Of a stretch of DNA of 52,429 nt, positions 1-7,704 are shown piece after piece (the stretch's first letter is position 1; each line of letters starts with the position of its first letter). Under the pieces are notes generated by a model. That model made no database searches and was not told the DNA's origin. It saw only the letters and a program-made list of their open reading frames with translations. Location of the stretch: contig JABDAV010000011.1 of the NCBI GenBank assembly GCA_013289015.1, forward strand, positions 1 to 52,429. The letters are read 5' to 3'. The translations under genes and the position numbers were made by a program. The DNA comes from Bacteroidota bacterium. GTDB lineage: Bacteria; Bacteroidota; Bacteroidia; Chitinophagales; Chitinophagaceae.

Positions 1-2186
1 ATACCAAAAGAATGATCGGAAAAAATGAATTGGGTGTTGAAGAAGATGAAACAGCAAAACTCATTTATGATCCAATTGACTTTACAGATGGCATTGTTGA
101 AGCAGATATAAGATTTCTAATGACAAAAGGCGATGGCGCATCATTATTAATTAAAGTTTCCGATGCAGGTGTTGGTGAAAATGTTTATAACGGTTACGAG
201 ATAAGATTAAGCCGCGCAGATAAAAAAATAAAGCTTATTAAACATCAAAATAATTACCAGTTACTGATTGAGAAGGATGCAATCTTCAGTCCTGATCAAT
301 GGAATCATCTTACTGTACAAACAAGCGGCGGTAATATCAAAGCCTATATCAACAATGCATCAACGCCGGTAATTGATTTCAACGATCCGTTACCTATAAC
401 AAATGGTAAGATTGGTTTAGGCACAGCACATTCGCCGGTTAGTTTCAGGAATATAAAAGTCAACATCAATCATCAAACAACACAACTGCAATTAACCTAT
501 TCAAACGATCAGCAAATAAGCGATCGATGGGATGTGATTCAATCCAGCAAGGTGCAGGCAAAATTTTCTTTATTGCAACAACATGCATTCAATGGCATCG
601 CAGCGCAATCAATCGAATTCATCAGTGGCGCTGGAAAGGCAGGCATTGCGAACAGAAGTTTAAATCGCTGGGGTATTGCAGTTGAAAAGAATCAAACATT
701 TAATGGTGTTTGCTATTTGCGCAATGAAAGCGGTTCTGTTCCTGTTATCATTGCATTGGAAAGTGCTGATGGTAAAACAACTTATACATCGCAAACAATT
801 ACATCAACTGATACTACATGGAAAAAATACTCATTCACATTAACATCAAACACAGCAGATAGCAATGCAAGATTTGCATTATACATTCAACAAAAAGCTA
901 AACTCTATGTTGACCAGGTGAGTTTGTTTTCAACCGGCAACAAACAATTTCATGGTTTGCCTTTACGTGCTGATATCGGCAATGCATTGGTGGATGAAGG
1001 CTTAACGTTTATGCGTTATGCAGGCAGTATGGTAAATGCAGAAGGTTATCGTTTTAAAAAAATGGTCGGCGAAAGAGATAAGCGTCCACCATATACCGGC
1101 CATTGGAATGAATATACAAGCGATGGTTTTGGTATTGAAGATTTCCTGCAGTTCGCAGAAGCAGCACATATCACACCTTTATTTGCCATCAACATTGAAG
1201 AAAATCCGCAGGACATGGCGGATATGATTGAATATTTAAATGGTGACACTTCAACAACATGGGGTAAGCAACGAGCAACAAATGGTCACTCAAAACCATA
1301 TGCCGCAAAGTATATTGAGATCGGCAATGAAGAAGTGTTATTCGAAGGTGATGATGAGGCAACTTATGACCATTACATTGAACGCTTTAATCTTTTGTAC
1401 AATGCCATGCATGCTAAAGATACCAGCATAAAATTTATTACATCTGTTTGGTGGCGGCCTGAATCAGACAACACAGAAAAAACATTTAAAGCATTAGATG
1501 GTAAAGCATTGTATTGGGATTATCATGTTTGGGCTGATGATAAAAATTCAGGTATTAATGTAGACACAAGCCTTACGCGCATGCAGCAATTATTTCATCA
1601 ATGGAATTCCAACACCACAATGAAATGTGCCATACTTGAAGAGAATGGAGGGCTGCATAATATGCAACGTGCATTAGGACACGCAACTATTTTAAATGCT
1701 GTTCGTAAGCATGGTGATTTCATGCTCACCACTGTTCCAGCTAATGCATTGCAGCCTTATCATCAAAATGATAATGGCTGGGACCAGGGACAAATATTTT
1801 TTACACCTAACCAGGTTTGGGGCATGCCCCCTTTTTATGCACAACAAATGGCAGCCGCCAATCATTTGCCATTGCGTGTGCAGGACAGTACAACAGGTTC
1901 GCTCAACGTAACTGCTACCCGAAGCGAAGATGGTAAAGTATTAGTGCTGCATGTAGTGAATACAGATTCATCGGCACAGCAAACAAGTATTACTCTGAAC
2001 AATTTTACAAAGCGCAAAAAACAAGTGCAGGTGTTTACGCTTTCCGGGGCATTGGATGCAGAAAATTTACCAGGCAATCCCGAGGCCATTACCACAAAGA
2101 AAACCGTTATCAGTCTTCCTGATACAGGTAGCATCACTTATATGTTTGCACCGTTGTCTTACACGATTTTAAGGTTTGAAAAGTAA
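1..2186 (+). CDS. GH51 alpha-L-arabinofuranosidase, 5'-truncated by the window edge
   Basis: The reading frame is already open at base 3, so the true start lies upstream; the first ATG inside the window is at 12. About 724 residues are visible from that ATG. Residues 1-155 form a LamG/concanavalin-like domain, followed by a carbohydrate-binding-like beta domain (about 180-310). A TIM-barrel then carries the GH51 signature: the acid/base Glu in GNEE (E440) and the presumed nucleophile in ILEENGG (E543/E544). A C-terminal beta domain closes the protein. GH51 enzymes release terminal arabinofuranose from arabinan and arabinoxylan. No signal peptide can be judged because the N terminus is missing. 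The family assignment is firm; the exact substrate is inference. Confidence 0.88.
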   Translation, partial: TKRMIGKNELGVEEDETAKLIYDPIDFTDGIVEADIRFLMTKGDGASLLIKVSDAGVGENVYNGYEIRLSRADKKIKLIKHQNNYQLLIEKDAIFSPDQWNHLTVQTSGGNIKAYINNASTPVIDFNDPLPITNGKIGLGTAHSPVSFRNIKVNINHQTTQLQLTYSNDQQISDRWDVIQSSKVQAKFSLLQQHAFNGIAAQSIEFISGAGKAGIANRSLNRWGIAVEKNQTFNGVCYLRNESGSVPVIIALESADGKTTYTSQTITSTDTTWKKYSFTLTSNTADSNARFALYIQQKAKLYVDQVSLFSTGNKQFHGLPLRADIGNALVDEGLTFMRYAGSMVNAEGYRFKKMVGERDKRPPYTGHWNEYTSDGFGIEDFLQFAEAAHITPLFAINIEENPQDMADMIEYLNGDTSTTWGKQRATNGHSKPYAAKYIEIGNEEVLFEGDDEATYDHYIERFNLLYNAMHAKDTSIKFITSVWWRPESDNTEKTFKALDGKALYWDYHVWADDKNSGINVDTSLTRMQQLFHQWNSNTTMKCAILEENGGLHNMQRALGHATILNAVRKHGDFMLTTVPANALQPYHQNDNGWDQGQIFFTPNQVWGMPPFYAQQMAAANHLPLRVQDSTTGSLNVTATRSEDGKVLVLHVVNTDSSAQQTSITLNNFTKRKKQVQVFTLSGALDAENLPGNPEAITTKKTVISLPDTGSITYMFAPLSYTILRFEK

Positions 2187-2196
2187 ATCATTCCCA

Positions 2197-2705
2197 TTAT
2201 TTCAACTTTGCATAACGGTGTTCATTCATGATCTCACCATTTTTAATGATTGATCTTTTAAATACACATTCTTTTTTGTAGCCATTTTTTTCAAGCACTC
2301 TCATTGACGCAATGTTATGCTCAAATATCCCTGTATGAATTCTTATCAATCCGAGTTCATTAAAGCCATAGCCTGTGATCATTGCAACAGCTTTTGTAAC
2401 AATGCCTTTACCCAAAATGGTTCACCCAGCCAATAACCTATTTCACCTGTTAAGCGATACACATCCTGTTGGGGTATTACACCAATCATACCGCAAAACA
2501 TGCCATCATATTCTATTGCAAAATTTATTTGCGGCTCTTTGTCTTTTGTAAGATCAATAAAGAAGACAGCATCAGCTAACGTATACGGATGAGGAAGCAC
2601 ATCACGCACATTATCGAATATATTTTTATTGTTGGCAAGCTGGGCCAAAGCAGTTGCATCTTCATCTTTTGGTGAGCGTAATAGTATATTGCCATTTTGC
2701 ATCAT
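2197..2705 (-). pseudogene. GNAT N-acetyltransferase (RimJ/RimL-like), split by a frameshift
   Basis: Two overlapping minus-strand frames together make one GNAT protein of about 170 residues. The N-terminal frame (2705 down to about 2416) begins MMQNGNILLRSPKDEDATAL and runs to GEIGYWLGEPFW. The continuation, GKGIVTKAV... to the stop at 2197, is in another frame. In this family the text should read PFWGKGI, which contains the acetyl-CoA loop. The minus strand has TTTTGGGTAAA, and one extra G in the G run would restore the frame. This is either a recent inactivating deletion or a homopolymer sequencing error. The gene is convergent with the GH51 gene, with only 10 bases between their stops. 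Confidence 0.85.
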
Positions 2706-2907
2706 ACACAGATCATTTATAAGAACATGTGCATTTATGCCGGTGTTATAAATTAAAATGCCTGCTTAAAGTTCCTGTTTTTATACTTCAATTTTAAATT
2801 TTCATTATTATTTATGAAAGAGTATATTTTATATGCCGATGGATTGATCAAGATGCACCGGTTGCAATAACTATAAGCGATCTCTCCGGCATCGGGAAGA
2901 TAAACGG
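2706..2907. other. Gene-free stretch upstream of the GNAT remnant
   Basis: About 200 AT-rich bases hold the upstream region of the GNAT remnant. Short open frames occur here (for example an 18-codon frame from 2813), but none has a recognisable product. No promoter is clear. Confidence 0.4.
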
Positions 2908-2940
2908 AAACCCGACAATAGTTTAATTATTGTTGGGTTT
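2908..2940 (-). terminator. Hairpin terminator at the end of the egt operon
   Basis: A 13-bp inverted repeat with one G-U pair (2908-2920 against 2928-2940) has a 7-base loop and lies 11 bases past the egtD stop. Its outer arms are AAA/TTT, so a short U run follows on the minus strand. It may also work in the plus direction, where CTTGTTTT follows. Confidence 0.75.
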
Positions 2941-2951
2941 CTTGTTTTAAA

Positions 2952-3920
2952 TTATATGCACTTCCACAACACATCTGCAAACCATTGTTTTGAATCATAA
3001 AAGTATTCAACAGGTTTAAAGCCGCTGAGATTTGCCAATTCGTTTATTTGAGCGATTGAATACTTGGCTGATATTTCCATATCAATTGTTTCATTGGCAT
3101 CAAAATCTATAAACTCCGTATCACCGATAAACACACGTTGTTTTTTTGTGCTTATAAGATAACTTTTACATTCACCGCTTTCAGGATTATAAACAGGAAA
3201 ATGTTTAAAATTCTCTATTACAAAATCAGCGTTCAGTTCTTTATTTATTCTTCTTAATAAGTTAAGATTAAATTCTCTTGTGATGCCCTGCTTATCATTA
3301 TAAGCGTTCAGAATTATTTGCGGATCTTTCTTTAAATCAAAACCAATCAATAAACAATCTCCTTTATTCAAATAGTTTCTTACTTCTTTCAAAAAAGCAA
3401 TTGATGCAGTGTAATTCATGTTGCCGATATTGCTTCCCATAAATAAGACCAACTTTCTTCTGGATGAAATTTCGTTTGATCGCTGGAGCATTTCAATATA
3501 TTCTCCATTTAAACCATACACATTCAAATCATCAATTTTTTTTGGTATATCCTGTTCAATTATATTAATTACATGTTTTGAAATATCAACCGGAAAAAAT
3601 GTAAAACTTTTATCTGTTTTAAAAATTGATTTTAATAAATGAATTGATTTTGTACAATCACCGGCACCTAATTCTACTACATCAAAATTCTTTTCAAGTT
3701 TCCCGATGGTTAGCGCAATATCATCTGATTGTGTTCGCAGAATTTCCATTTCACAATTAGTAAGATAATAATCATCACAATTCATTATCTGTTGAAACAA
3801 TTCATCGCCGCGCTCATCATAAAAATATTTTGAATCAAGATGTTTATGCGATGACTGCAAGCCTCTGATCACATCTGTGTAAAATCTCGTAGTGCTTTTT
3901 GTAACGGATGCAAGCTGCAT
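2952..3920 (-). CDS. egtD: EgtD, L-histidine N-alpha-methyltransferase
   Basis: EgtD uses SAM to trimethylate the alpha-amino group of histidine, giving hercynine, the first step of ergothioneine synthesis; it acts in the cytosol. The 322-residue length is normal for the family. The opening block KYFYDERGDELF (31-42) is the EgtD hallmark. VVELGAGDCT (81-90) is the SAM-binding loop, followed by FFPVDIS and LFMGSNIGNM. The late motif TIDMEISAKY corresponds to the histidine-recognition Glu block. It is the last gene of the five-gene operon, 56 bases after egtB, and a hairpin terminator follows. It is a stand-alone methyltransferase, not the fused one of ovothiol-making OvoA, which argues for ergothioneine. 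Confidence 0.93.
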   Translation of the reverse strand: MQLASVTKSTTRFYTDVIRGLQSSHKHLDSKYFYDERGDELFQQIMNCDDYYLTNCEMEILRTQSDDIALTIGKLEKNFDVVELGAGDCTKSIHLLKSIFKTDKSFTFFPVDISKHVINIIEQDIPKKIDDLNVYGLNGEYIEMLQRSNEISSRRKLVLFMGSNIGNMNYTASIAFLKEVRNYLNKGDCLLIGFDLKKDPQIILNAYNDKQGITREFNLNLLRRINKELNADFVIENFKHFPVYNPESGECKSYLISTKKQRVFIGDTEFIDFDANETIDMEISAKYSIAQINELANLSGFKPVEYFYDSKQWFADVLWKCI

Positions 3921-3976
3921 GATCTATAGTTGTTAATGATGTAAGTGTTTTTAAATTTTTGAGCTGTCAGCATATT

Positions 3977-5122
3977 TTATTTTGCTAATCTTATGCCCGT
4001 GTATTGCCAGCGCAATGGCGGGTGAAAAAAATTACGATACGTAATGCGGCTATGATCTGGCGGCGTTACTTCACTGGCGCCCCGCAACACTTTTTGATTC
4101 ACCATAAACTTGCCATTATATTCTCCAATTGCACCTGGTGCTTTTGAAAAACCAGGATAAGGAAGATAAGCGCTCTCAGTCCATTCCCAACGTGTGCCCC
4201 AATTGAATTTTGTTGCAGCAACTTCCCACTCTGCTTCTGTTGGCAAACGCAAACCTTTCCATGAAGCATAAGCATATGCCTCGTAAAAACTTATGTGACA
4301 AACGGGTTCATCCCAATCAACAGGCTGCAAACCATTCAATGTGTAATTCATCCATTCGCCATCGATCAAATGCCAATACATAGGAGCATTGATCTGATTC
4401 ATCTTTACCCACTCCCAACCTTCCATGTGCCAGTAAATAAAACTTTTGTAACCGCCTGCATTTACAAATTCGAGGTATTCTTTATTGGTAACGAGTTCAG
4501 TGGAGATGGAATAATCATTCAGGTAAATTTTGTGACGATTCAATTCATTATCGAAACAAAAACCTTCACCTTCAAATCCTATTTCATAAATGCCTTCATC
4601 AATATGTATCCATTCATTTTTTATTGATGTTGACGATTTTTTTTCATCATGATATAAAGCAGGAAATAAAGGATTATTACCTAAAATATATTTGATATCT
4701 GTTGCCAGTAATTCCTGGTGTTGTTCTTCATGATTTAATCCCAGCACGATTAAATCAGTTAATTCTTTGCTTAGATTATTTTTCAGAAAATTCAACATGC
4801 CTTTGTCAACATGTTCACGGTATTTATAAATTTCTTCAACAGAAGGACGGCTTAAATTACCGCGATCAGTTCTTATAACTCTTGCACCTGCGGATTCATA
4901 ATAGCTGTTAAAAACATAATTATAGTTTGGATTGAACTGCTCATAATTTTCATCGTTTGGTTTCAATACAAACTCTTCCCAAAACCAAGTAGTGTGACCC
5001 AAATGCCATTTAGGCGGACTAACATCAACAACAGGTTGCACCACATAATCTTCTGTTTCAAGATTAGCACAAATGCTTTTTGAGCGATTGCGAACTTCTT
5101 TAAATTTTTCAATCAGGTTCAT
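3977..5122 (-). CDS. egtB: EgtB, iron-dependent ergothioneine sulfoxide synthase
   Basis: EgtB joins hercynine to cysteine or gamma-glutamylcysteine with O2 and non-haem iron, forming the C-S bond of the ergothioneine precursor. The 381-residue protein has an N-terminal DinB-type helical bundle and a C-terminal FGE/sulfatase-modifying fold. The expected iron ligands are visible: a His in WHLGHTTWFWE (H43) and the pair in HEEQHQE (H131 and H135). The C-terminal part has the EgtB-typical WEWTESAYLPYPGF and RITYRNFFHPPLRWQ. These separate it from ordinary formylglycine-generating enzymes. It lies 57 bases after the transporter gene and 56 bases before egtD, so it is almost certainly co-transcribed with both. 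Whether it uses Cys or gamma-Glu-Cys cannot be read from the sequence; no egtA or egtC is in the window. Confidence 0.92.
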   Translation of the reverse strand: MNLIEKFKEVRNRSKSICANLETEDYVVQPVVDVSPPKWHLGHTTWFWEEFVLKPNDENYEQFNPNYNYVFNSYYESAGARVIRTDRGNLSRPSVEEIYKYREHVDKGMLNFLKNNLSKELTDLIVLGLNHEEQHQELLATDIKYILGNNPLFPALYHDEKKSSTSIKNEWIHIDEGIYEIGFEGEGFCFDNELNRHKIYLNDYSISTELVTNKEYLEFVNAGGYKSFIYWHMEGWEWVKMNQINAPMYWHLIDGEWMNYTLNGLQPVDWDEPVCHISFYEAYAYASWKGLRLPTEAEWEVAATKFNWGTRWEWTESAYLPYPGFSKAPGAIGEYNGKFMVNQKVLRGASEVTPPDHSRITYRNFFHPPLRWQYTGIRLAK

Positions 5123-5179
5123 ATAAATAAATTGAAAATTAAAAGGTAAAAAGGAAGCTTGTTTTTGAGTTTTGAATTT

Positions 5180-6754
5180 TTACTTTTGATTTTCATTAAC
5201 GTAATTCGTGAGATCAGTTATCGAATGCACATTCAGTTCATTACTTTGTTGCCTTCTCATCATTAAAGCATACGCATTATTATACCCGATCGGTTTTAGC
5301 CATGTTAATTTATATTTCTTTTTGAACTGATCAGATACATAATTGTACACGCTGTCTTCATTTTGTTTTAAATGATCCAATGTTTTGGCTGATGCATTTA
5401 AGATCGCCAGCAATCCTGTTCCGGTATATTCAGGATACATATCAATTTGATCATTCGTCATGGCATCAAAACAAATTTTTGTTCCTCCCAAACCTGTTTT
5501 TGTATCAACTTTTAAATCTGTATAACCTTCAATGAGCATTGAATACATATTGATCAAAATATATTGCTCGCCGAAAATTTTTGATCCAAAACGAATGGTG
5601 CCTTTATTACCATTGCGTGGTTGCCTGTATAAATTATTCTTAGTAAGAAAATCTTTTGCCACTGTTTCAGGAGATTGCTTTAAGTAATCAACTTTATAAT
5701 TCAATTCGGTCATGATGGAATCATTTATTTTTCCGGAAAGCATGTTCAATACATCCTTTACTTCCGGATATTTTTGCAATACATCATTTCTTATTAAAGG
5801 CGCTGCATAATATGGCGGAAATATTTTTTTATCATCATACAGCGTAACCAGGTCAAATGCTTTCAATCTTCCGGCGGTACTATACCCGCTTATTATATCA
5901 AGCTTTTTTTCGTATGCTGCTTTATACATTACCGCGTCACTAATAACAACATTCCTGATATTTAGTTTATACACAGATTTTAGGCCAAGATAACCATCCT
6001 CCCGGCCCATGAATTCGGGCGTAAAGCCTGCCAGCAATTTATTTTTTTCAAATGAAGGGATCGCATAAAAAGAAGATAACAATAAAATAATAAATGGCAT
6101 TAGTGCCACAGCTACTCTTATTTTTTTCAGGTTGATCTTTTGTACTCTTGATAACAAAAAATCAAACAGAATAGCCAGCAATGCGGCAGGAATAGCGCCC
6201 GCCAATATCATGTTTGTATTGTTGAGCGAAATGCCACCAAAAATGAATTCACCCAAACCACCTGCGGCGATGTATGCAGCAAGTGTTGCGACACCAACAT
6301 TTATTACAGTAGCCGTTCTTATACCTGCAAGTATAACGGGAAAAGCCAATGGCAATTCAACTTTGGTTAGTATTTGCCATTTGCTGAAACCCATTGCTGC
6401 CGCAGCTTCCAGCACATTAGCATCAACTTCATTTATACCCGTATATGTATTGCGTATGATTGGTAATAAAGCATACAAAAATAAAGCCGTTATTGCGGGT
6501 AACGGACCGATGCCCAGCAACGGTATCATAAAACCAAGTAATGCAATGCTTGGAATGGTTTGTAAAATGCCGGCAATATTTAATACAACAGTGGCAGCTT
6601 TTTTTCTTCTTGCTATAAAAATGCCCAGCGGCAAACCAATTACAACTGCGATCAACAATGATGTAAATGTTAAGCCGATGTGCGCAATGGTTTGGTCAAG
6701 CAATTTCCCTCTTTGCTGCAGCATAAACTCCAACAGGCTTTGTTGCTCCTCCAT
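5180..6754 (-). CDS. ABC permease fused to a circularly permuted betaine/ergothioneine-type binding domain (EgtU-like)
   Basis: This 524-residue inner-membrane protein combines a permease with its own substrate-binding domain. Residues 20-235 hold the transmembrane segments and the EAA coupling loop (about 116-135, EAAAAMGFSKWQI). The rest is an OpuC/ProX/OsmF-class binding domain in swapped order. Residues 243-372 (FTPEFMGREDGY through DDKKIFPPY to LNYKVD) match the usual second half. Residues 384-524 (TIRFGSKIFGEQYIL, DMYPEYTGTG, GYNNAYALMMR) match the usual first half. The start codon shares one base with the stop of the ATPase gene (TGATG), so translation is coupled. Fusions of this type import glycine betaine or choline; the EgtU members import ergothioneine. 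The egtB/egtD context favours ergothioneine or hercynine. Family is certain, substrate is inference. Confidence 0.88.
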   Translation of the reverse strand: MEEQQSLLEFMLQQRGKLLDQTIAHIGLTFTSLLIAVVIGLPLGIFIARRKKAATVVLNIAGILQTIPSIALLGFMIPLLGIGPLPAITALFLYALLPIIRNTYTGINEVDANVLEAAAAMGFSKWQILTKVELPLAFPVILAGIRTATVINVGVATLAAYIAAGGLGEFIFGGISLNNTNMILAGAIPAALLAILFDFLLSRVQKINLKKIRVAVALMPFIILLLSSFYAIPSFEKNKLLAGFTPEFMGREDGYLGLKSVYKLNIRNVVISDAVMYKAAYEKKLDIISGYSTAGRLKAFDLVTLYDDKKIFPPYYAAPLIRNDVLQKYPEVKDVLNMLSGKINDSIMTELNYKVDYLKQSPETVAKDFLTKNNLYRQPRNGNKGTIRFGSKIFGEQYILINMYSMLIEGYTDLKVDTKTGLGGTKICFDAMTNDQIDMYPEYTGTGLLAILNASAKTLDHLKQNEDSVYNYVSDQFKKKYKLTWLKPIGYNNAYALMMRRQQSNELNVHSITDLTNYVNENQK

Positions 6755-7704
6755 CAGTTTGCCCTTTTATAATCGTTGAATGCTTTCATCAATGAAGCAT
6801 AATTTATTTTTTTTGTTACTCCGTTATTGCGCACAAGCATTGCCTCATCATTCAAACTAAAATTTTCCAATACCTGCCAGATATTTTTACCTGAAGTAAT
6901 TTCTTTTAATAATGATTTATCATCAACACCATCGTTTAAAAAATTCCAAATCATTTTCAGCGTTACTGATTTGTATTCCAGTTGCAATCTTTGTTCATTA
7001 AAAAATTGCTGCACAAATTCATTGGCAGGTTTAAATAGTAATGTTGCCGGTGTTCCTACCTGTATGATCTTTCCTTTATCCATCAAACAAATTCTGTCGG
7101 CAAGATCAAATGCTTCCTGCACATCATGCGTAACCAATACAATTGTTTTCTTTTTAAACTCTTCAAGATTTTTAAAATCATTGCGCACATGCGTTCTTGT
7201 TATCGGGTCGAGTGCGCCAAAAGGTTCATCCATTAAAAGTATTGCAGCATCTGCAGCCAATGCTCTTGCCAAACCAACACGCTGCTGTTGTCCGCCACTT
7301 AATTCATTCGGATAAGTATTATAATATTCTTTTGAAAGATGCAGCTTGCTCATTAGTTCTTCAACGCGTGATCGTATTTTTTCTTTACTCCATTTAAACA
7401 GTTTGGGAACAACAGCAATATTTTCAGCAACTGTATAATGCGGAAACAAGCCTGTATTCTGCAATGCATAGCCAATGCTTCTCCGCAATGTTTCAGCATT
7501 TTCATCCCGTATATTTTTTTGATTGATGAAGATCTCACCATCGGTTGGTTCAATAAGGCGATTGATCATTTTTAAGGTGGTCGTTTTGCCGCATCCACTC
7601 GTTCCGAGCAACACAAAATTTTCGCTTTCATTTACAGTGAAAGAAATGGCATCAACTGCGGTTTGCTGTTTAAATTTTTTGCTGATGTTCCTTGCTTCGA
7701 TCAT
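6754..7704 (-). CDS. ABC transporter ATPase, osmoprotectant/EgtV type
   Basis: This cytoplasmic ATP-hydrolysing subunit pairs with the downstream permease/binding-protein fusion. It has 316 residues. All motifs are intact: Walker A GTSGCGKTT (34-42), Q-loop Gln82, signature LSGGQQQR (135-142), Walker B ILLMDEP (155-161) and the H-loop His193. After the D-loop, about 90 residues remain (roughly 225-316). That is shorter than the two CBS domains of classical OpuA/OpuC ATPases, so osmotic CBS sensing may be absent. Its ATG overlaps the stop of the reductase gene (ATGA), and its stop overlaps the next start. Tight coupling of all three genes points to one functional unit. EgtV is the best context-based name, but glycine-betaine transport is not excluded. 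Confidence 0.9.
   Translation of the reverse strand: MIEARNISKKFKQQTAVDAISFTVNESENFVLLGTSGCGKTTTLKMINRLIEPTDGEIFINQKNIRDENAETLRRSIGYALQNTGLFPHYTVAENIAVVPKLFKWSKEKIRSRVEELMSKLHLSKEYYNTYPNELSGGQQQRVGLARALAADAAILLMDEPFGALDPITRTHVRNDFKNLEEFKKKTIVLVTHDVQEAFDLADRICLMDKGKIIQVGTPATLLFKPANEFVQQFFNEQRLQLEYKSVTLKMIWNFLNDGVDDKSLLKEITSGKNIWQVLENFSLNDEAMLVRNNGVTKKINYASLMKAFNDYKRAN

Noticed and set aside
1036..1431. Plus- and minus-strand open frames inside the GH51 gene
   Set aside because: They lie in other frames of a clear glycoside hydrolase and have no protein-like composition; the same holds for similar frames inside susC, GH116, GH78 and others.
2813..2869. Short frame of 18 codons on the plus strand
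   Set aside because: No recognisable product, no ribosome-binding or promoter signal, and the length is expected by chance in AT-rich DNA.
3977..5122. EgtB as a plain formylglycine-generating/sulfatase-modifying enzyme or as ovothiol synthase OvoA
   Set aside because: The N-terminal DinB part with the HEEQHQE iron motif and the adjacent separate EgtD rule out a plain FGE; OvoA would carry its own fused methyltransferase domain.
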